Assembly (NCBI GenBank): GCA_964509685.1 | Contig: CAZDYQ010000063.1 | Span: forward strand, 1 to 19,109 | Direction of reading: 5' to 3' | From: JAMLIN01 sp964509685 | GTDB lineage: Bacteria; Pseudomonadota; Gammaproteobacteria; Burkholderiales; Burkholderiaceae_E | Length of the DNA stretch: 19,109 nucleotides | In this document: positions 14,538 through 19,109 of the stretch, piece by piece | Layout: every line of letters begins with the position of its first letter | How positions within the stretch are numbered: position 1 is the first letter of the stretch | Notes under the pieces: model-generated | Database searches by the model: none | What the model was told of the DNA's origin: nothing | The model's input: only the letters and a program-made list of their open reading frames with translations | Translations under genes and position numbers: made by a program

Positions 14538-14737
14538 TGCAACGCATCCTCATCGTCCTCGGGATCGTCCTCGTGCTCGCCGGCCTTGCCTGGCCCTGGC
14601 TGTCGCAGCTTCCGTGGGGCCGGCTGCCCGGCGACATCACCATCCGCCGCGAGAACTTCAGCTTCCACTTCCCGCTGATGACCTCGCTGGTCCTGTCGAT
14701 CGTGCTGAGCCTGATCCTCTGGTGGTGGCGGAAGTAG
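14537..14737 (+). CDS. DUF2905 small membrane protein
   Basis: 66 aa. Its layout is that of DUF2905: an N-terminal hydrophobic helix (MQRILIVLGIVLVLAGLAWPWL, 1-22), the conserved LPWGRLPGDITIRRENFSFHFP block (25-46), then a second hydrophobic helix (47-63) ending in WWWRK. It is therefore a two-pass inner-membrane protein with a short loop; the family has no established function. The ATG shares one base with the dioxygenase stop (TGATG) and has no ribosome-binding site of its own, so it is expected to be made by translational coupling. Confidence 0.9.
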   Translation: MQRILIVLGIVLVLAGLAWPWLSQLPWGRLPGDITIRRENFSFHFPLMTSLVLSIVLSLILWWWRK

Positions 14738-14739
14738 GC

Positions 14740-14762
14740 CGCGGCCGCAACGGTCGGCCGCG
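14740..14762. terminator. Hairpin between convergent DUF2905 and LysR genes
   Basis: CGCGGCCG (14740-14747) pairs with CGGCCGCG (14755-14762), 8 perfect bp with a 7-nt loop, filling the 30-bp gap between two converging genes. No T-run is seen on either side, so its role as a bidirectional terminator is inferred from placement. Confidence 0.45.
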
Positions 14763-14767
14763 CCCCG

Positions 14768-15739
14768 TCATTTCCGGGCCCTGACCGCTCGCGGCCTGCG
14801 CCTCGCCTCGCTCTCGCGCATCGCCGCCATCGCGCTGTCCACCTGGCGCCGCGTGTGCTCCACGAGGTAGTCGAGGAAGACCTGGGTTCGCCGCGGGATG
14901 AACTTGCGGCTCGGCAGGGCGGCATACATCGCCAGCCGTCCCGTGATCCAGGGATGGAGCACACGCACCAGCTGGCCGCCCGCCAGGTAAGGCGCCGCGA
15001 GGTCGACCGATACCGACGTGATGCCCGCCCCGTCGAACGCGGCGCGCAGCAGGGTATCGGTGTGGTTGGCCATGAACACCGGCGCGACCTCCACCTCCAC
15101 CGCGGCCTCGGGCTTGCCTGGCCGCCAGCAGCGGATCGTCCGCAGGCGGGCGCCCGGCACCACCAGGCGGAGCAGGTCGTGTCCGGACAGCTGCTCGGGC
15201 GAGGTCGGCGCACCGTGCCGCTTCACGTACTCGGGCGAGGCAACGAGGATCGTCTCGGTCTCGACTACCGTGCGCGCCACCACATTGGCATCGAAGCTCG
15301 CCTCGGTGCCGAAGAGCGTGATGTCGTAGTCCTCGATCGGCAGGTCGCGCGGCGACTCGACATCGAGCTCGATCCGGATGCGCGGATGCTCCGCCCGGAA
15401 CCCGGCGATGACGGGCGCCACGGCGTAGCTCGCGAGCACCGGTGGGGCATGCAGCCGCAGCACGCCCGCGAGCTCGCTCGTATGGGCGCTTGCGATCGAC
15501 TCGGCCTCGTCGATCTCCTGGAGGATGCCCCGCACGCGGGACAGGTACGCATGGCCCGCCTCGGTCAGCGAGAGCCGACGCGTGGTCCGCTGCAGCAGGC
15601 GCGTGCCGAGGTGGTTCTCGAGATCGGCCACGAGGCGCGTGACGACAGGCGGCGACATGTCGAGCGCGCGCGCCGCCGCGGCGAAGCCGCCCTCGTCCAC
15701 GACCTTCTCGAACACCCGCATCGAGAGGAGACGGTCCAT
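14768..15739 (-). CDS. LysR-family transcriptional regulator
   Basis: 323 aa. The N-terminal winged helix-turn-helix is typical: MDRLLSMRVFEKVVDEGGFAAAARALDMSPPVVTRLVADLENHLGTRLLQRTTRRLSLTEAG (1-62). A type 2 periplasmic-binding-protein-like effector domain follows (about 90-300), including GVLRLHAPPVLASYAVAPVIAGFRAEHPRIRIEL. The effector is unknown. The C-terminus ends in an extra basic stretch (RRRPRAVRARK). It diverges from the second exported repeat gene across 126 bp, the usual arrangement of a LysR regulator and its target, and converges on the dioxygenase-DUF2905 pair. Either could be its target; neither link is shown. The Shine-Dalgarno is weak (GGAT well upstream). Confidence 0.94.
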   Translation of the reverse strand: MDRLLSMRVFEKVVDEGGFAAAARALDMSPPVVTRLVADLENHLGTRLLQRTTRRLSLTEAGHAYLSRVRGILQEIDEAESIASAHTSELAGVLRLHAPPVLASYAVAPVIAGFRAEHPRIRIELDVESPRDLPIEDYDITLFGTEASFDANVVARTVVETETILVASPEYVKRHGAPTSPEQLSGHDLLRLVVPGARLRTIRCWRPGKPEAAVEVEVAPVFMANHTDTLLRAAFDGAGITSVSVDLAAPYLAGGQLVRVLHPWITGRLAMYAALPSRKFIPRRTQVFLDYLVEHTRRQVDSAMAAMRESEARRRPRAVRARK

Positions 15740-15865
15740 CGTGACGGGATCCGTTCGATTTCGTTACGAGGATTCTATGTTGCCGTGACCGTGCCGTTTC
15801 CTCGGGGGAGGAGACTTGTCCCCGAACGCAAGTTCAACCTCCAACCCCGAATCGAAGGAAGCAAC

Positions 15866-16234
15866 ATGACACGCAGCACCTCCTCCCTCCTCGCCCTCGC
15901 GCTCGCCCTGTCGGCTGGCTCGGCCATGGCGGCCGGCACGGGCCTGGTCAACAACGAGACCGGGCAGGGCGTCGTCGCGGAGCCCATCGTGGTCGTGAGC
16001 AAGACCCGGCAGCAGGTTCGCCACGAACTGGCGGAAGCGCTCCACCGCGGCGAGGTCATCGTGAACAACGCCACCGGCGAGACGCTTCGCTCCGCCCGGC
16101 CTGCGCCCTTCGGCCGCCATGCCGAGCCCGGGCTCACGCGCGAGCAGGTTCGCGCCGAGCTGATCGAGGCGATCCGCAACGGCGACACGATCGCCAACAA
16201 TGCCACCCTGGCGCGGGTACGCGACGCGAGCTGA
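15866..16234 (+). CDS. Small exported repeat protein, copy 2 (DUF4148-like)
   Basis: 122 aa from ATG 15866, with AAGGAAG about 5 nt upstream and a signal peptide (MTRSTSSLLALALALSAGSAMA, cleavage near 22-24). The mature part has the same plan as the gene ending at 11504: LVNNETGQGV (27-36), then RQQVRHELAEALHRG..IVNNAT (48-70) and REQVRAELIEAIRNG..IANNAT (92-114), 44 residues apart. The spacer between units is longer and has proline, histidine and arginine. Cysteine is absent. It diverges from the LysR gene. Periplasmic location is inferred from the signal peptide; function is unknown. The frame extends far upstream without a stop, but ribosome-binding site, signal peptide and paralogue all fix this start. 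Confidence 0.82.
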   Translation: MTRSTSSLLALALALSAGSAMAAGTGLVNNETGQGVVAEPIVVVSKTRQQVRHELAEALHRGEVIVNNATGETLRSARPAPFGRHAEPGLTREQVRAELIEAIRNGDTIANNATLARVRDAS

Positions 16235-16251
16235 TCGCGACGCGGACGAAC

Positions 16252-16276
16252 CGCCCGCCGGCCCCGCCGGCGGGCG
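16252..16276. terminator. Hairpin between convergent exported-protein and acyl-CoA dehydrogenase genes
   Basis: CGCCCGCCGG (16252-16261) pairs perfectly with CCGGCGGGCG (16267-16276), 10 bp with a CCCCG loop, in the 55-bp gap between two converging stops (16234 and 16290). There is no T-run; the position and stability suggest a shared terminator. Confidence 0.55.
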
Positions 16277-16289
16277 CAGGCCCGGGCGA

Positions 16290-18638
16290 TCAGATCCGGA
16301 GGATGTCCTTTGCGAGGATGTCGCGCTGGACCTGGGAGCTTCCCCCGAAGATCGTGTTCGCCCGCGAGTTGAGGTAGGTCGCCACGATCGGGGCGACGTC
16401 CTCGCGCAGGCCGCCGGCGAGGTCGTCGAGGGCATACAGGGGCCGGCGTGACTCGCGCACCAGGGCCTCGATCCCGATCAGGTCGACGCCGAGCTGGGTG
16501 ATCTCCTGGCGCAGTTCGCTCGCCCGCAGCTTGACCTGCGACGAAACGGGCCCCGGGCTCTCGCCCGTCTGCAAGCGGGACATGATCTGCAGCTCGATCA
16601 TCTCCAGCGCCGCGAGATCGTCCTCCAGCGCTGCAAAACGCGCCTGGATGTCGTCACGCCCGAACGCCGGCAGCCCACGCGCGATCGCCTCTCGGCCCAC
16701 CGCGTCGAGGCGCTCGAGATCACGTCGCAGCCGGTTCGAGAACTGGGCGCCGCCGCGCTCGAACTGCAGCAGGTACTTGCCGTAGGACCAGCCCCGGCCT
16801 TCTTCGCCGACGCGATTGGCGACCGGCACCCGCACGTCGTCGAAGAACACCTGGTTGACCTCGTGGTCGCCACCCATGGTGCGGATCGGCCGGATCGTGA
16901 TCCCGGGCGACTTCATGTCGATCAGCAGGAAGCTGATGCCGTCCTGCTTGCGCGGCCCCTCCCCGGTGCGCACCAGCGCGAACATCCAGTCGGCGTGGTG
17001 CGCGTGCGTCGTCCAGATCTTGGTGCCGTTGACGATGTAGTGGTCGCCGTCGCGCACCGCCCGCGTCTTGAGCGACGCGAGGTCGGAGCCCGAGCCGGGC
17101 TCCGAGTAGCCCTGGCACCAGTTCACCTCGCCCGACAGGATGCCGGGCAGGAAGCGCTCCTTCTGCTCCGGCGTGCCGAAGCCGATCAGCACCGGCCCGA
17201 CCATCTTCAGGCCGAAAGGCGATAGCGGGGGCGCATCGGCGCGCGCGCATTCGGCATCGAAGATCATGCGCTGCACCGGCGTCCAGCCGGTGCCGCCGTA
17301 CTCCACCGGCCAGCCGGGCGCCGACCATCCCCTGGCATGAAGGGCGGCATGCCAGGGCTTGGACTGGTCGGGTTCGGCGACGACGCTGGGGTTCATCCGC
17401 TGGCCGCGGGCGAGCGCCGCCGGCAGGTTCGCGGCGATGAAGGCGCGGACCTCGTCGCGGAAGCGGCGCTCCTCCTCGCTGAGCTCGAGCTCGATGTTGT
17501 ACGACACGCCGGCGCGACGCAGCCGGATGCAGCGCTCGCGATGCTCGGCCGTCGTCCCCCAGGTCGTCTCGATGCACAGCAGCCGGCGGAAGTACGAGCC
17601 GATATTGAGCTCGTCGGTCACGCCCATCGCGCCGTGCAGCTGGACCGCCGACTGGGCGACGAAGCGGGAATCGTCGCCGATCTTGGTCCTGGCGCCCGAC
17701 ACGGCCCGGGCTCGCGCGGCCGGATCGCCGCCTGCGTCGCAGGCGCGCGCGGCACGCAGCGCCATGGCCCGCGCCTCCTCGCAGCGCACCGCCATGTCCA
17801 CCATCAGGTGGCGCAGCACCTGGTTCTCGGACAGCGGCCGGCCGAACTGGTGCCGCGTCTTCGTGTACTCGATCGTCGCGTCCACCAGCACCTGCATGCA
17901 TCCGACCGCCTCGGCGCACAGCGCGGCGTTCGCCCTGTCGAGCGCCTCCGCGATCGCCGCGCGCGCGTCGGCCTCGCCGCCCAGCAGCGCGTCCTGCGCC
18001 AGCGCGAGGCCGTCGAACGTGATCGTTCCCGCGAGCCGGTCGTCCCAGGTTTCCACGCGCTCGACGCGCGGCCCCGGCCCGCCGGGCTCGATCACGAAGA
18101 GGCCGACATCCCCCGAATCGCCCAGGCGCGCGGACACGACGAGGAGGTTCGCGCCCGGCGCATCCGGCACGAAGGGCTTGGCGCCATCGAGCCGCCAGCC
18201 GTCCGGGGTTCGCGTCGCGCGGACCCCCGGCACGCCCTCCCACGGGTCGACACCCGGCTCGATGTGCGCGAAGGCCGCGCGGCGGCTGCCGTCCGCGATC
18301 CCCGGCAGCCAGCGGGCACGCTGCGCCTCGCTGCCCTGCGCTGCCACCAGCCGCGCCGCGAGGACCGACGAGGCGAGCACCGGCTCCAGCACGAGACCGC
18401 GGCCCAGTCCCTGCATGAGGATGCCGACATCGACCGCGCTGCCCCCGAGTCCTCCGTCCGCCTCCGGCAGCGGCAATGCGAGCCAGCCGAACCCGGCCAT
18501 CGACTTCCAGACCTCGTCGCTGGTGCGTGTCGGGGATTCGGCGATCGCGCGCCGCTGTGCGAATCCATAGGCCTGCGCGACGAAGCGATCGACGCTGTCG
18601 CGCAGCATGAGTTGCTCTTCGGTGAATTCCAGGTTCAT
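16290..18638 (-). CDS. Fused two-domain acyl-CoA dehydrogenase (PimD-like + PimC-like)
   Basis: 782 aa, twice the length of one acyl-CoA dehydrogenase. Residues 1-375 are one unit: MNLEFTEEQLMLRDSVDRFV, LEPVLASSVLAARLV, the conserved TRHQFGRPLSENQVLRH (261-277) and QLHGAMGVTDELNIGSYFRR (333-352). Residues 382-782 are a second unit: ELELSEEERRFRDEVRAFIAANLP, CQGYSEPGSGSDLASLK (508-524), IWTTHAHHADWMFALVRTG (541-559), FFDDVRVPVANRVGEEGRGW (598-617) and TIFGGSSQVQRDILAKDIL (762-780). The halves resemble the small (PimD) and large (PimC) subunits of pimeloyl-CoA dehydrogenase and the paired FadE enzymes of steroid side-chain degradation; FadE34 is a known fused example. It should oxidise an acyl-CoA with FAD in the cytoplasm; chain type is unknown. 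GAGGAT precedes the ATG at 18638. A possible -10 (TATAGT, 18748-18743) lies about 105 nt upstream. Confidence 0.93.
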   Translation of the reverse strand: MNLEFTEEQLMLRDSVDRFVAQAYGFAQRRAIAESPTRTSDEVWKSMAGFGWLALPLPEADGGLGGSAVDVGILMQGLGRGLVLEPVLASSVLAARLVAAQGSEAQRARWLPGIADGSRRAAFAHIEPGVDPWEGVPGVRATRTPDGWRLDGAKPFVPDAPGANLLVVSARLGDSGDVGLFVIEPGGPGPRVERVETWDDRLAGTITFDGLALAQDALLGGEADARAAIAEALDRANAALCAEAVGCMQVLVDATIEYTKTRHQFGRPLSENQVLRHLMVDMAVRCEEARAMALRAARACDAGGDPAARARAVSGARTKIGDDSRFVAQSAVQLHGAMGVTDELNIGSYFRRLLCIETTWGTTAEHRERCIRLRRAGVSYNIELELSEEERRFRDEVRAFIAANLPAALARGQRMNPSVVAEPDQSKPWHAALHARGWSAPGWPVEYGGTGWTPVQRMIFDAECARADAPPLSPFGLKMVGPVLIGFGTPEQKERFLPGILSGEVNWCQGYSEPGSGSDLASLKTRAVRDGDHYIVNGTKIWTTHAHHADWMFALVRTGEGPRKQDGISFLLIDMKSPGITIRPIRTMGGDHEVNQVFFDDVRVPVANRVGEEGRGWSYGKYLLQFERGGAQFSNRLRRDLERLDAVGREAIARGLPAFGRDDIQARFAALEDDLAALEMIELQIMSRLQTGESPGPVSSQVKLRASELRQEITQLGVDLIGIEALVRESRRPLYALDDLAGGLREDVAPIVATYLNSRANTIFGGSSQVQRDILAKDILRI

Positions 18639-18754
18639 GCCGATCCTCGGGGCGAACGAAAGAAGTTCCGGGACACGGCGTTCCGGTTGTCCGGACTGCC
18701 TCCAGCCTGGCCGGCGCTTCGGCGGCGCCGGTCCAGCGCCCGACTATACGACAA

Positions 18755-18803
18755 GCGCCCGGGCCGCATTGCCCGGCGACACGGGCAAGGCGGACCCGGG
18801 CGC
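18755..18803 (-). terminator. Long hairpin downstream of the outer-membrane efflux gene
   Basis: GCGCCCGGG (18755-18763) pairs with CCCGGGCGC (18795-18803), and inside it TTGCCCG (18769-18775) pairs with CGGGCAA (18782-18788), with CGC/GCG pairs between them. It lies 20 nt past the stop of the efflux gene and before the dehydrogenase gene. There is no clear U-run. A smaller hairpin, CCGGCGC/GCGCCGG, is at 18711-18731. Confidence 0.5.
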
Positions 18804-18823
18804 AAGGCGCCGCTCGAAGCTTC

Positions 18824-19109
18824 TCAGCGCGGCGGCGCGGACGCCATCGGCGGCAGCGAGTCCGGCCAGCCGCCGGCGAGCGCCTCGAACAGCTCCACCG
18901 CGCCGATCGCGCTGCGCGCGCGGCTGTCGGCGAAGGCGTCCTGCGCCTGCAGCCGGGTTCGCTCGGCATCGAGCACCTCGAGCAGGCCGGCGGCCCCCGC
19001 GTCGAAGCGCACCCGCGCAAGCCGCGCCGCCTCGGCGCTCTCGGCGGCCGCCTTCTCGAGATGGGCGTCCTCGCTGCGCGCGCGGGCATAGCGCAGCAGG
19101 GCGTTCTCG
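18824..19109 (-). CDS. C-terminal end of a TolC/NodT-type outer-membrane efflux protein (5' end outside window)
   Basis: The frame is open from the window edge to TGA at 18824-18826, giving 94 residues. It reads ENALLRYARARSEDAHLEKAAESAEAARLARVRFDAG, then LLEVLDAERTRLQAQDAFADSRARSAIGAVELFEALAGGW. The RFxxGxxxLLEVLDAxRTxxxAQD block and the terminal ALAGGW are hallmarks of the outer-membrane channel of RND-type tripartite efflux pumps (OprM/NodT). These proteins form trimeric outer-membrane and periplasmic tunnels that receive substrate from an inner-membrane pump and adaptor. The pump genes would lie beyond the right edge. The tail after GGW is short and disordered. Confidence 0.88.
   Translation of the reverse strand, partial: ENALLRYARARSEDAHLEKAAAESAEAARLARVRFDAGAAGLLEVLDAERTRLQAQDAFADSRARSAIGAVELFEALAGGWPDSLPPMASAPPR

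Noticed and set aside
14855..15865. Upstream extension of the second exported protein's frame, giving a 459-aa protein
   Set aside because: The added part is antisense to the LysR gene and without motifs; the ribosome-binding site, signal peptide and paralogue place the start at 15866.
17480..17510. Internal GTG start near the acyl-CoA dehydrogenase junction, implying two separate genes
   Set aside because: The frame is continuous through the junction with no stop codon and no ribosome-binding site before the GTG, so one fused protein is the simpler reading.

Overview
The window is GC-rich (by eye near 70%), densely coded bacterial chromosome. I infer a betaproteobacterium, probably Burkholderiales or a close relative. 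The grounds are the gene neighbourhood midA / pteridine-reductase-like SDR / folB / ttcA followed by glmU-glmS, a HU protein with a lysine/alanine tail, DUF4148-like small secreted proteins, and ubiB. No mobile element, rRNA, tRNA or CRISPR array was seen.

Positions 1-11000 are housekeeping. A MidA-family methyltransferase (minus strand, running off the left edge) diverges, across only 23 bp, from an overlapping trio on the plus strand: a FolM/PTR1-type SDR, dihydroneopterin aldolase (folB) and tRNA 2-thiocytidine synthetase (ttcA). A Tas-like aldo/keto reductase, the ubiquinone-biosynthesis protein UbiB and a sodium:solute symporter follow. Next is the glmU-glmS pair for UDP-N-acetylglucosamine synthesis. 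The SDR and FolB point to pterin/folate metabolism, UbiB to quinone synthesis, and GlmS/GlmU to amino-sugar supply for peptidoglycan and LPS.

Positions 10900-16300 are more accessory. The end of glmS carries an unusual near-perfect inverted copy of its own last 35 bases. Then come an unrecognised 77-aa acidic protein, a small exported repeat protein, a tailed HU protein and a cytoplasmic serine hydrolase (all minus strand). On the plus strand are a TfdA/TauD-type dioxygenase and a DUF2905 membrane protein. A minus-strand LysR regulator diverges from a second copy of the exported repeat protein.

Positions 16290-19109 hold a 782-aa natural fusion of two acyl-CoA dehydrogenases (PimD-like then PimC-like, or FadE34-like) and the C-terminal end of a TolC/NodT-type outer-membrane efflux protein, both on the minus strand.

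The observations most worth a second look are the quasi-palindrome enclosing the glmS stop codon, the two-copy family of 'NNAT' repeat exported proteins, the divergent overlapping -10 elements that would give leaderless mRNAs on both strands, and the fused acyl-CoA dehydrogenase.
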